DNA from: Trichaptum fuscoviolaceum
Lineage: Eukaryota > Basidiomycota > Agaricomycetes > Hymenochaetales > Trichaptaceae
Assembly: GCA_910574455.1 (NCBI GenBank)
Contig: CAJSYZ010000007.1
Span: 1,674,001 to 1,738,000 of the forward strand
Direction: 5' to 3'
DNA: 64,000 nucleotides
Positions 52,617 through 63,847 of this stretch are shown one piece after another. The translations under genes were made by a program, and so were the position numbers. The notes under the pieces were generated by a model, which was given only the letters and a program-made list of their open reading frames with translations, was not told where the DNA came from and searched no databases. The stretch's first letter is position 1; each line of letters begins with the position of its first letter.

Positions 52617-54409
52617 TTAGTTCTCCGGAGTAATGGGATGCCATGTCGAGAAAACCAGGCCCGGGTCATACTTCTTCTTCAGCTGCTGCAGCCTTGAATA
52701 GTTCCCACCGAAAAGCTTTCGCGCAGCGTCTGGCGCAGTAGTTTCTTCTCCCGCTGAAACAACCTCCATATCAGTGTTTCCTGTAATTCCAGACGTAGGC
52801 GATATGACGCACCGAAGTTCCCGTACATAACTCTGGTCGCATCCATAGGTTTTTCTTCATTCTGAACAACGGCATCAACGAGTAGTTTTGCGATCCGGCG
52901 TGCCTCGTCTATCTTCCCAGGGGTATCATTGTCCCACAGGACGAGGATAAGAGCATCAGTTCGCTGGTCTCTGTTGTAATACGCAGTTGCATCCTTCGGT
53001 ACAGTGCAAATCTTATCCGTGTTATTCAGTCCGAATCCAACTATTGCGCGCATTCCTGTCTCTGTGCATTTGACCAATGTTTGGAAGGTAGAATACGCAG
53101 ATGCGGCATTGAATATTCTTTGTGACGCTGACTTTTGATAGACATATTGACCGTGCGAATTGCCATCATTCTGAGATCAAAGAAACATTAGACAAACGCG
53201 GCGAGGGATGGAGAGTATAAAGGACACACTGTCAAGCTGTTCATCACTTCGTACGGCTTCTCTCCAGTCATATCAATGGGCACTGTGAGTTAAGGATTAA
53301 GTTCCTTGATCTATCATACGTCGCAAATGTCGACTTACTGAGGTCAAGAAAAATCTTGAAAGCAGCTCTTCCTTCCTCTACTGTTCCATTGTAGAAGACT
53401 GTACACATAATGGCCGGCTACCATTCATAATCAACGTTTGCTCAAGTCAAATTAAATAGCCACCTTTCCTACCATCCGATCTGGTGTTGGCAGTCTGGAT
53501 AAACCCATGAGCGCAGATGCCTTTGGAGAGGGGCCTGCTGCCATCCAAGTTTGCGCTGCCTTTAGTGCAGACTCCGCTAGAGGATCCGGAAATAATAGAA
53601 GTCCACCATACACAGTTCTCCTCTGCTCATGTAAACGGAACACAAACTCGGTGCAGACACCGAAGTTGACACCACCCCCTCGAATGGCCCAGAAAAGGTC
53701 AGTGTTTTCAGAAGCATTAGCTATGGCGGTTTGGCCGTTCGCTAGGACAAGCCGTGCCTCAACGAGATTTCAATGAAGGAGTTTATTCGAGTCTCCTGTA
53801 ACACTCACCTGTTCCAAATTGTCGATAGCTAGTCCATGCGAAGCACTCAAATAACCCCATCCACCTCCTAGCGTAAGACTTTTGAACCATCAGTGAAATA
53901 TTGAAAAGAGTACGAGTTGTTTCACCCTCCGACACCGGTCTGCAACGGATATCGAGTTATCAGCACCGTCTCGTCACTATTATGGTAGAAAATCACATTA
54001 CATGGTTGACAGTTCCACCGACGGTAGCAAGGCCATGCTCAATAGCAGCCTTTTCGAGGGTTTCCCAAATTGCGCCTCCGCCAACAAACGCAAGCTTCTT
54101 GTCAACATCAATGCGTACGCCATTCAGATGGCGTGAAAGATCAATGACCAGGCCATCTTCAACTGATGATGCACCAGAAGCACTATGGCCACCGCCGCGG
54201 ACGGCAAGAGGAATGTTTTCTGAAGAGGCAAACTTGATGGCGGTCGAAACGTCTTCATCATCTTTGACGAAAGCGACGATCCTTGCTCTCTTGATCGAGC
54301 AAGCTGACCACCGGGATATGGCTTTCTCGTATTCGGGGTGTTCAGTGGTGATGATGTCCCCATGAAACTGCTGTTTAAAGGTCTCGAAGAAGGACATACT
54401 GTCAGACAA
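52617..54409 (-). CDS. BBE-like FAD-linked oxidoreductase, copy 2 (C-terminal frameshift)
   Basis: Seven exons with the same layout as copy 1 (54409-54002, 53939-53926, 53878-53809, 53757-53473, 53417-53339, 53282-53230, 53170 onward). His75 in VRGGGHSASG is the expected FAD ligand, and LTLGGGWGYLSASHGLAIDN and NPGG-independent core features match copy 1. In the last exon, after GASYRL, copy 2 has two extra bases, so the reading frame leaves the BBE tail and stops at 52679 (466 residues). The original tail (FGGNYSRLQQLKKKYDPGLV) remains readable in another frame down to 52617. A 42-nt intron from GTCTGG to TTTCAG would restore it but would drop part of the domain. It may be a young pseudogene or an enzyme with a changed C-terminus. 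Confidence 0.75.
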
Positions 54410-54466
54410 TAGTGAAGCTAAGGAAGGTACTGATCCTTGACGAAGAGGTGTAACATATCTTGCGAA

Positions 54467-54473
54467 TTAAATA
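54467..54473 (-). promoter_or_regulatory. TATA-like element of oxidase copy 2 (TATTTAA)
   Basis: TATTTAA on the minus strand, about 58 bp upstream of the ATG at 54409, equivalent to the element before copy 1. Confidence 0.45.
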
Positions 54474-55310
54474 GTACCAGGCCAAGATCCAAAACACGGT
54501 AGTCATTCATTGCCATAGCTCCTTGAGACCCGAGTCCGCTATCAATCTTCGGAGTACTGAGCCCAAACGAAGCGGCGAAAAGTGGACTTTCTATTAGATC
54601 TTCCTAACCCGATTTTCCCGGTCGGAAAAAATATCGAGAATAAGAGTCATCATCTTCATGGAGTGGCATCGTTAGACAGCTATTACTAGACATTTGCGCC
54701 ATTTGGAGTGGAGTCAAAGTCAAGATCAATGAACTGATGAAGCCAAAGATAACTACTGCGCCTGCTTGAACTCTCGCCAGTAGTGCAATCATGATGGTAA
54801 ACGGCGTGCCATTGTTTAAGAGTTCTGGGACACTAGTGTCGGTGAAGTGCGGTCATGGGCGTCATTTCTCGCCTGCCAGTGATGCCTTAGATGAGGTGGA
54901 GAATGCGTGTTGGGCGCTGCCGGGAAACGCGAATAGTTCATACAGTGTGATACGCGTTTTGATGGTATGTGGTACGTTCATCATTGCATGGCGTGGAGAG
55001 GAGACACATAGAGCAGACGCTTAAGAGCAGATAACTTAGCCTTGAATTGTTCCTTCGGTGATTCTGGTGTCTGCGGCGATGGTGGTTGCGAGGAAGTTGC
55101 ACGTAAGAGGATGCTGAAGAGAACAAACTTGCTTGCGTGAGATACGGATATGGACCCACAGCCTGAGAGACATCATGTTGCGCGCTGTCACAGTCAACCA
55201 TGTTTTTGACCAGAAAATTACACCGCAAACACCGACTGAAACAGGCGACATTGAGTGGCAGCGCCGTACCGCATAGTAGAAGATTGGATTGTACGAAGTA
55301 AAGCTGAAGG

Positions 55311-56517
55311 ATGAGTGTTCGATATGATAGAAGTGAGTTTCCTTGTTGTTTGGATTTTGAACCACATTCGACCTACTTACCTCAGATACTCTTGTTGCAT
55401 CTTTAAACGCACTCCTCGAGAGTCTCGAGATACCAATTACTCTGTATGATGCACTGGAACTAACGCCCTTCCTCATACTGGCGATATTTGAGTCCATGCT
55501 CCGGACTCGTCTACCCATTCCGCAGGAAACGCGGAGAACAGTGACGCGCGCATCGCGCATCGAAGCAATGAAAGTGTTTCTCGGAGTATTGGAAGATGAC
55601 GTTCTGGGTGTGGACGTTGGTCTAGAGGAGTTGGATCCACGTCGGCTTGCTGATGGTGAGGAGGAAGAAGTGGTTTACGTGGGGGAGGTTCTGTGTTGGT
55701 TGGGAAAGAAGATGCACTACATCACGAAGGAAGGCTTGCCAGCCCGCACTACATCTCTTCACAGACGAGACTTGCTTCCTCTAGCTGGTCCAGAACGACC
55801 ATCATCGCCGTCTACGCTATCGACAAGCCTTAAATCATCGCTGTCACTCCATGATAGCGTTGCAGAGTCTCAAACTACAATTGCTCAAGACTCGTTTGAT
55901 GATGGCACGCCTATCAACGACGAATACGAGCGCGCTTCTATACCTTCCTACCACCATACAGATGATATGACTGATAGCTTCGACTATACTGCATCTCAGA
56001 GCCGGATCTATGACGTGGAGGATTTTCCAGCCTCGCCTCAAAAGCGGAGGGCCGAACGATTGCCCACTTCGGATTTCGAACCATCATTCGAGGAGGACGA
56101 GCCGCTTGCAAGCGAGTCTGAAGGAGAATCGTTCTGTGACTGTCCTGGAGACCTCTCAATGTGCTCAACTGTACATCCTTCTATACGAACAGATGGGTAC
56201 ATATCAAAAGTCAATGTGGACAGCGAAATTCGCTCTTACGAGGCTTGGAGAGAAGCATCGACGCGTCTCAGAGCGACGCCACGCCTTTCAGAGAGTGCTA
56301 GGCATAGTTTATCTGTAAGTTAACATCTATTTTGCCTGAGACGGTTTTTTACTCATATTCAACCTAATAGTCCCTGAAAACCCCACCGAGAGGCGGGGGT
56401 CCTTCCCAAGGGATTGTAACACGACACACATCACCAGCTCAACACACACTTGCTCTCATGGATGAGCGTGCCAGGCTTTTGTCAGAGTTAGCGAAGCTCA
56501 AGTCTCGGCGAAAATAA
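55311..56517 (+). CDS. DUF5745-like protein, 365 aa (complete copy)
   Basis: Three exons (55311-55332, 55386-56314, 56371-56517). The N-terminal 110 residues (LVASLNALLESLEIPITLYD, LTPFLILAIFESMLRTRLPI, MKVFLGVLEDDVLGVDVGLE, then VVYVGEVLCWL) match what I recall of the fungal DUF5745 domain. The middle is a long acidic, Ser-rich disordered stretch with an SFCDCPGDLSMCS Cys cluster. The C-terminus has a short coiled-coil end (MDERARLLSELAKLKSRRK). The function is unknown. The ATG at 55311 starts a 22-nt first exon and is the nearest in-frame start. The right duplication copy ends inside exon 2, so this is the original gene. It is divergent from oxidase copy 2. Confidence 0.75.
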
Positions 56518-56870
56518 CACGGGTTTATCCTATATCTCCCGATTTCCAATCTTCAGCTTGGGTATCTCCTCTTCTTGCAGAAGTATATATTTCAATGCTA
56601 CTAGTGTAATGTCTTCTTTGGTGTATCAGTACTGTAATCTTGACTGTAGCTTTATTTTAGGACGATTTCCATGCCGCTTTCAATTTTTTTATTTCACAGT
56701 TGGGCGCCAAAAAAGCATTACGTAATATGCTGTGTTTGAGCGCTAACGAACTTGACGTGCCACTGGCACTGGCAGTGCCAACGTGTCCAGTGGCCCGGAC
56801 GTGCGCGTCGCGTCTTGCTCCCTTTACTCCCGACAACAATCTTCACTGCGCTTGCTTTCGATTCCCTAAG
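56518..56870. other. Short intergenic region with a palindrome
   Basis: About 350 bp before the PQ-loop gene. GGCACTG-G-CAGTGCC near 56766-56780 forms a perfect short palindrome. No other feature. Confidence 0.5.
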
Positions 56871-57902
56871 ATGACCGCAATAACTAAAAACCTACCATGG
56901 TTCATTCGCGAACCCGCTGTGTCTCTTATTGGTAATGTAAGGCTTATTACAGCTCTAAAGGAAAAATGGCGTACTGAAGTACAGTGTAATGATGACGACA
57001 GAGATGCTACACTTCGCTCGTAGAAGAGCTTCATGTAGGCGATGTTGAGTGCCTAAAGTATGCTATATCTAAGGGCCTTGGACTTGGCATTGTGGTCGGA
57101 GGATCGATTATGAAAGTGCCTCAGATACTCATCAGTGAGTTTGTAGTTTGAGTTCGTCATCGCAATGGTAGCTTACGATGCATTTCCAGTTCTTAAAGCT
57201 CGATCTGCACGAGGTTTATCTCTTCCAGCATATGTCTTAGAGACTCTGTCTTATGCAATCACACTTTCGTATTCGGCACGGAATGGCTTCCCGTTCTCTA
57301 CTTATGGCGAGAACTTCTTCCTCACCCTTCAAAACGCGCTCATTACTATTCTCGTTGTATATTACCCCTCGACTCCACTGCGCCGGAAGGAGGCCACCAT
57401 ATTGCCCTCAGTCCTCACCCTACTCGCCACTCTGGGCGTTAGCTTTGTTCTATACGCCATTCCAAAGTCCACACTGTCGGTACTCCAAGTTGCCACATTG
57501 CCACTGAGCGTTTTCTCAAAGCTGCCCCAAATCACTGCAAATCACCGCGCACGGTCTACGGGCAACCTCTCCGCGTTTGCTGTTGGCTCGCAGATTGCCG
57601 GCTGCCTAGCGCGCCTGTTTACGACTATCACAGAAGTGGGCGATCCGATTCTTTTCCTTGGCTTCGCCGTCGCACTCGCCCTCAACTGTGTCCTGGGTGC
57701 ACAAATGTGGTTGTACTGGAATGCAGATGCTGAGTTGAAGGAAGAAGTGGCTATGGGTAATCTGCCGGCGGTTGGTGAAAAGGAGAAAACATGGGCCCGC
57801 TCTGGACAGGTCGATATTGTGGTACCACCCGTGTCTCCCGCAGCAACAAGCCAGAGATTCTCGTCTCCAAGTGGCCGCCGCTGGTCACGGAAAGTTGATT
57901 GA
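56871..57902 (+). CDS. MPDU1-like PQ-loop membrane protein (dolichol-linked sugar use)
   Basis: Three exons (56871-56936, 57002-57134, 57190-57902) give 303 residues. Two PQ-loop repeats are visible: GIVVGGSIMKVPQILIILKA followed by RSARGLSLPAYVLE, and PLSVFSKLPQITANHRARST followed by GNLSAFAVGSQIAG. Hydrophobic segments fit about seven membrane spans. Human MPDU1 (Lec35) is required for using mannose- and glucose-phosphate-dolichol in N-glycan and GPI assembly at the ER. The C-terminal 50 residues are polar and less conserved. The exon 1 donor is the second GT (GTAAGG), which keeps the reading frame; the first would not. Confidence 0.9.
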
Positions 57903-59079
57903 AACCAACGTCTGCTAATTCTCTATATTTGTATCTGATACTGCTCACCCATGCTTTGACAATCTCATTTTCTCTTAGATTTTCGAGTGAAGTATACATA
58001 CCTATCGGACTGAGACCCCTCCAGCGACCTGTTAGTGGCCTCTGGAACACGGTGTTCGCGGACCGCGTCAAACCTGAGCAATCGCTGCAATCGCCAACAA
58101 GAAATTGTATCCTCCAACTTCTTCAGGAGTACTCAAGGCATCATTACGAATAATTGTTTCATTAATTATATATCGAAAAAATGGTCCGTACGTGTCGCTT
58201 TATACTCTTTCTCCGGTGAATGCCTGGAGAAAGCAATAAGGTACATATTTTCTCACGATTGTTTGTCCACCCTTTCCAAAACTGGAAATGACGGATGTAA
58301 GCTGAGCTTGCGTTTCACTTGTTAACGAATTACATATAGTGAAGCAACTTGTGAAGCAACTTGTGATTTTTCCATGCACGTCGGGATTGTGAAGCTAATA
58401 ACAATGCTCTTAACACAACTTGAAGCGGTGATAACTAAGATCATGACATCTTTTCGACGCAAATGCTATTATTTGATGACCGGAAATTTAGTTATTTTCG
58501 GTTCGGAGGAAGTAGCGAACAGCGCTTCGTTGATGATGATCATAGCTCCAAGTCTGTTCAGTACACTAGAGCGCCGGGTCCCGCTTAGGAGAGCAATGTC
58601 TCGTCAAGATCTCTCGAACTCGGTGATACCGGGTCGCCGAGGGCCAGTCGACAGGAGTAATACGTGCGTTTCATGATGACCGACTTACAAGGATTCCATA
58701 CCCTTAAAAGTTAAACGCAGAGAACTACATTTTCTTATCACTGGACGTATGGGAGGATCGTTTACTCAGAGATTCACCGACTGCGGTGGTATCTAGCCAT
58801 AATAAGGAAGAGTTCTAGGCCAGGCGAAGTGGTGAAAGAATGGAGCTAACATATCAGATGAATTGATCTCAATAAATAAACAAGACCAACGGGTCGAACA
58901 GCCTTTATAGTAGACATTAATTGGATATAAAACGCGAGCTGCCTTCACAATGAAGTGCAACATAACATACATATTCGAAGAAAGGTATTGAAAGTACGGC
59001 AAATGGTTATGTATACCTAATCTAATAAAGACATCTATCAGGAAGTATTATCAAAGGAAGGGGGAGGCACTCCCAAATT
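57903..59079. other. Convergent intergenic region, no gene recognised
   Basis: About 1.2 kb between the 3' ends of the PQ-loop gene (plus) and the terpene cyclase gene (minus). Short frames only. A direct repeat GTGAAGCAACTTGTGAAGCAACTT occurs at about 58340. Confidence 0.55.
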
Positions 59080-60869
59080 TTAGAAATGCTTTAGAGGCTG
59101 CCCTTCTTGCAGAGCTTTGACAGCGTTGATAGCTTCGACAGCTAAAGCTGTCGTAACACCATCATTACCGATCAAAAGACCTGTTGATCCGTATTTGTAA
59201 AACCAGCCGTTCTTCCACGACCCATCTTCCTCCTGCATGTCGAGAAGCCTGTCAAGGTCGTACCTTGCGATAACCCCGACAACGGCCGCAGATATGACTC
59301 GCATGGCCAACATCAGTGCATCCCCTTCGGCTCCGAGACGTTCGGATACACGCTGTTTGAAGGTGGCGCCCAGACGTTGACGGACCTCCGCCGAGCTCTG
59401 GATCAGACGCGAGAGGAAGAAGAAGAACTGCTCCTGGGTGTGATAGTAGAGAGAGCCCGACGAGCAAGCACGGTGAATCAGTACTTGCTCTACCCAGTCC
59501 AGCGTCTCGCCAAGTTCGCGCCCACGCCCATTTCGATAGAAGAAGGTGAGGATATTAGCGCATGCAACAGGGTCTTCAAGTTTATGAAACACAGACGTAA
59601 GTCAATCAATCCCATAAGGAAGAAAGCGTGTGTAACGTACCAATGCGTGGCCGTTTCCGATCAAAGTAAACCTGGACTATACCGTCTTTGTTGCGATATG
59701 ACAACATCTCATTCATGACTCTTTGCTTGGTTTCAGGGTCTACTCGGGTATCCACAGTCAACCCGATAGAGGTCGTGTCAAGATCATCACTAGTGCTGGG
59801 TGAATACATGTAAGAAAGGAGAGGAAACAAATTCAACTCACGGAAACTTCTCAGTTGTGAGCATTCCGGTCCCTAAGCGGCAAATTTAGAAGATCTTACA
59901 AGCTTTAGATACCACATAGGCCTACCTCTGAAGAAATTGTATTTTCCTTCGTGATGTTCTTCGAAATCAACGAGTGTCCTGAAGAGTTATTCGTGAGGGT
60001 CACGAACAAATGTTTGGACGAATAGGCATACTCATCATGCGTTGCCTCCAAGATTAACATCTGGGCGAAGTTCTGAGGATAACGCGTACTTCAGTGAGTT
60101 CTACATATCGTTCAATTTTTCTCATATGAAAGTTCACCTCTTTTAATTCGATACCGTTCGATGTCACGGATATGAGACGCTTCTTATGAGCATGCAGATA
60201 GTCCATTGCACGATCAACGGGGTCGTCACATAGGTTTTTCAGCTGGCGAACGACATTTTGTAGGTTATCAAAGACAATCCCGTGCACGCCGAAGGATCGT
60301 GCAGTTAGAACATTCTCTATCTTGTCGTCAACAAAAATTGTTTTTGCTGGATTGAGGCCGGTGCTGTCGATTACATGCTGATAAAAGCCAACGTTTGGTT
60401 TGCGTTCGCGGGCTTCGGCTCTGGAATTAGTGTAAGTGCTTGTATGAACTCAATGAGAGGCTCTAACGTACGAAGTGAAGACTCTATCAAACAGAGCCCA
60501 TTCCGATGGCTTGGCTCTCGTACGTAGGAACTCCCAGTCCGGAGCAGAGATATTTGACATAGCATAGACCTTCCTTCCAGTATTCTTGATTTCGCGGATA
60601 AGCCCCAGCAACGTCGGGTCACTCCTTAGAGAGTTACGGGCAGCTATGAAGCCTCCCTTGACGTCCGACGCCTGTACGCCAAATTCCTCCGCAACTGCAG
60701 CATAGGCTTGGTCTTCAGAAAGGTTTCCTTTCTCATACTCAAACCATTGCGCGGAGCGGAGAATACCCCTCGTCACCTTCGATGGAAGAGGGGACTGAGG
60801 AGTCGACGCAGACCATGTGAACAAGACGTCACCAAGGTCGAATATGACCGTTGAGAAGCGCGCATTCAT
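59080..60869 (-). CDS. HAD-domain class II terpene cyclase (drimane-type, AstC-like)
   Basis: Seven minus-strand exons (60869-60472, 60420-60138, 60072-60032, 59978-59926, 59872-59842, 59789-59641, 59573-59080) give 482 residues. The N-terminal half is a HAD-superfamily fold: motif I VIFDLGDVLF (Asp11), motif II AMSNIS, Lys region RKPNVGFYQ, and motif IV TIFVDDKIEN. The C-terminal half is a class II cyclase part with DLDTTS (DxDTT, Asp271-Thr275), the protonation motif for farnesyl diphosphate, and QEEDGSWKNGW (432-442), a QW-like repeat. This combination defines the HAD-terpene cyclases, such as AstC of Aspergillus oryzae and AncC of Antrodia cinnamomea, which make drimanyl diphosphate. Motif I has Gly13 where active HAD phosphatases have a second Asp, so phosphatase activity is doubtful. 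A TATA-like ATATAA lies about 70 bp upstream. Confidence 0.9.
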
Positions 60870-63847
60870 CGTGGATCAGAGGATTCTATAGAACGATCAG
60901 CGGTACGATGAGTGTCTGAGGCCGGGGAGGTTGATTACTTATATTAAGGAAGATTGTCGTTGGCCCTCCATCTGTTTAAATCAGCGGCTTGTGGTCATCT
61001 ATACGCCAGGTGAACCTTTGGTAGAGGTTGCCGATCCCTCCGTAGAGATAAGCGATACACCTTGGGGATGTACATAGACCAGAGTTAGACATAAACAAGT
61101 GCAGTGCTCAACGAAGAGTAGATGATCCTCTTGATGCGGAGCATTCGTCAGTTGAGCTGAGATCAGTCCGGGTACACTCGGCAAACTGTTCTATGGATAC
61201 TGTCGATACTGTTGAGGTTTTTGTGCACTCCACTGAGTACTGAAATCTTGGGGTAGTGTCCTTCGTCCAAAGATTCTCCAATATATGGCTAGTAGTACCT
61301 GCGTTGGATGATACCAACTTGAAGGATCTTTCGGCCAGTACTGAAGAAAGTCGAAACTCTACTAAGTCACCGTGTGCCAGTGACAAACCTCAGTAGTAGT
61401 GCTAACTTGAATTAAGAAAATTGTTAATTACATAATCTAATTTGCTGTTTTATAATTAAAGCTCAGGTTGAATTTGTGGTAGCCGAATCCTTGAACAGCG
61501 CCATCAAGTTCAAGTTCAACCCATCAAACCCCTACCTTCTAAAGAATTTCAATGTTCCTTTACCTGCGCTCGTTGAGTGTAATCTCATCTTACTATCTTT
61601 TTACTCAAAGGCGATTATACAGTGGTGTCGTATCGTCCGGTTCCGCAAACTCAAAGCTATATAACATTCGTAACAAAGCGAACCAAGCGTTCTCCCTAAA
61701 ATCTCAACCTCAAAGGCCAAGATAGTGGCGTCCGCCTTCCGAGCGCACTCTAGATACGCGCCCTATACTCTAACGCCTTTCAATATAGTTCTCGGCACAG
61801 TTATCCCGACTTGTCTGAGGTCCACTCTTGAAGTCGGACTGAACTTGCCGGTGTGCCTTCGGATAACCAGACATCGATCTCAGGCAGACATCTCCCTGAC
61901 CGCAACACTAGAAGGAACCACCGCCCTTGATCTCCTTGAACGGCGCACTCAATACATGGCATGGCGCGACCCTCAACGTCGAAGAGGTGCCGCATGACTT
62001 TAGTTGGCATCGAATCGGATTGCAAGGAATACAGCAAAGTGCATGTCGGACCTCTGAGTATGTGAGGTCATTCATTTAGTCGTCATATCTTCTTGTAGCT
62101 CTGAGGTTCTTTCCATCCCATTCTTAGAGTAATTATCTGGCTCCCCCGGGGTAGTAAAGGAGTTGCATCAGCGCTGGCACTCCCACGTGCTGATTTCGAG
62201 TGCAATCCATACTATAATTTAGTAGGATTCAAGCTCAGTCAGGAGGGCGAGATTGCTGAACACTATTTGGAATGTGACGATCGGTTTATTCTGTAAGGCT
62301 TGTACGATAAGTCGATTCTCAACCAGGTTACGTTGTACATGCTGACTCCATCTTATCCATGTTATTCCGTGAGGCTGATTGCGGCGCATCAAAATATCCA
62401 TCTACGCAACATAGGTGACATAGCGTACAGTCATTCAACGTACTATTCCACTGAGCGCTAACCTCGGCAAAAGGTACGGCCTTCCCTTTCACCTTGCTAC
62501 GTCACTCGGCTGTCATTCAGTTGGGGGTGTAGTGCATTCTAGGCTAATGTCTCTCATGACTGAATTTGCTGTATCTATTGAGCTTTGACGCTTGTGGTCG
62601 CAAAGGTAAGTCATAATTAAGTGATTCACATCGCAGGGACTTCAAGTGCGCGGATGATATTAGGTATACAGGGTTGACACTTGTGATATGCGTTTGTATC
62701 GCCACCCGCTACATCCAGGAGTCTTGCCGAAGTGCATACGGAGACCACCATATCCTATGTGCGATCTAATCAAATGAGGTCAATTTATTAGATTAAAAAA
62801 ACACGGGCAGATTGTGAAACGATCGAATTCTAAGGCAACAAATGTGCTTCACTGCGTAGTTAGTGAGGCTCGGAGGGATCTATGTAAGTACTTCATGCCC
62901 GAGTCGTTAGAGTAATGATATTTAAGTCTTTTACATGTTCATGTATACATAAGTAATGGCCGAGTGCTATGTAGTATCTACATGAGTTACCGACTGGATT
63001 TATATACATCTTATTCAACCTCCGAGAGCAGCGGATACTACAGCTGCGCCTTCTATATTCCTTCGCAACCAGGTGGCTGATAGTTTGATGTCGCACCTCT
63101 CTTCGACTGTAAACTCTGAGATAGACACGAGGGCTGTGGAGTGGCTATACATAAGTATGATACGTTTGGTGCTCACAAGAAAGCCAAAATTGAACGAAGG
63201 CTACCGAGATGCCTTAAGGTGGAAAGATACTCATCCACGGTCTTACATGCCGGTCACTATGAGAAGTCCACATGCTTTCGCAGGCCAGGGCAAGATGTCA
63301 AAGTCTGAGCGTTGTTTCAGGAGATCGCAGCAGAAAACCGCTATCTTCGCTAGAAGCAATCCAATATACATTGCACTATGTATCAGATGTATGCATCAAC
63401 AAGTTACGAGAAGATCGGCACGAAATGACTCACTTAAGGAACAGCGGAACATAGCAAACCCCGAAAATCCGACGCTCGTAAGTGTTTAGCCAACTAGCTA
63501 ACGGTAAGAACGTGGACAGGTGTTGAAAGCTTTAAGTCAGCTTTGCAAGATGCACAAGAACTCCGCGATACCCCATTTTTCCCATGCGTATCCCGTCAGC
63601 GAGCTGGGCATTAGTATCCACAACCTAATTGGAGACAGAGACGGATGTAAAGGCAAGATGCTTTTCCACGATCACCCCTCCCTGCATTTCCTCACCATAA
63701 CATTAGAACACATCCGCACTGGGAAAGAAGCCTCTCAAACGCGCCGAGTCTTGATTCAGATCTCAAAGCGTCTATACCTACTAGCAGTTTCTCTTATTTA
63801 AGGACGAGGTGTCTAGGATAAGAGCATTCCACAGAACTATACAAACC
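60870..63847. other. Gene-poor stretch of about 3 kb
   Basis: No gene recognised. The frame at 61725-61997 lacks an ATG and its sequence has no motif. Frames at 63073-63489 and 63272-63454 overlap in different phases (one reads KLREDRHEMTHLR, coiled-coil-like) and may be a relic. AACTTGAA-type motifs occur at about 61,405 and 61,508-61,520. Confidence 0.5.

Larger units (their letters stand above)
52301..55680. repeat. Right copy of the 3.38-kb tandem duplication
   Basis: Partner of 48921-52300. It starts at TTTTGCACTCTTTATA (left copy TTTACACTCTTTATAA). It ends inside the coding region of the complete DUF5745-like gene, so this copy is continuous with the intact gene while the left one is truncated. 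Confidence 0.85.

Noticed and set aside
53901..54365. 154-codon plus-strand frame
   Set aside because: It is antisense to oxidase copy 2 exon 1 and its neighbouring introns. The minus-strand reading has family motifs and conserved splice sites.
61725..61997. 90-codon plus-strand frame
   Set aside because: It starts with GTG rather than ATG, overlaps a minus-strand frame of similar length and shows no motif.
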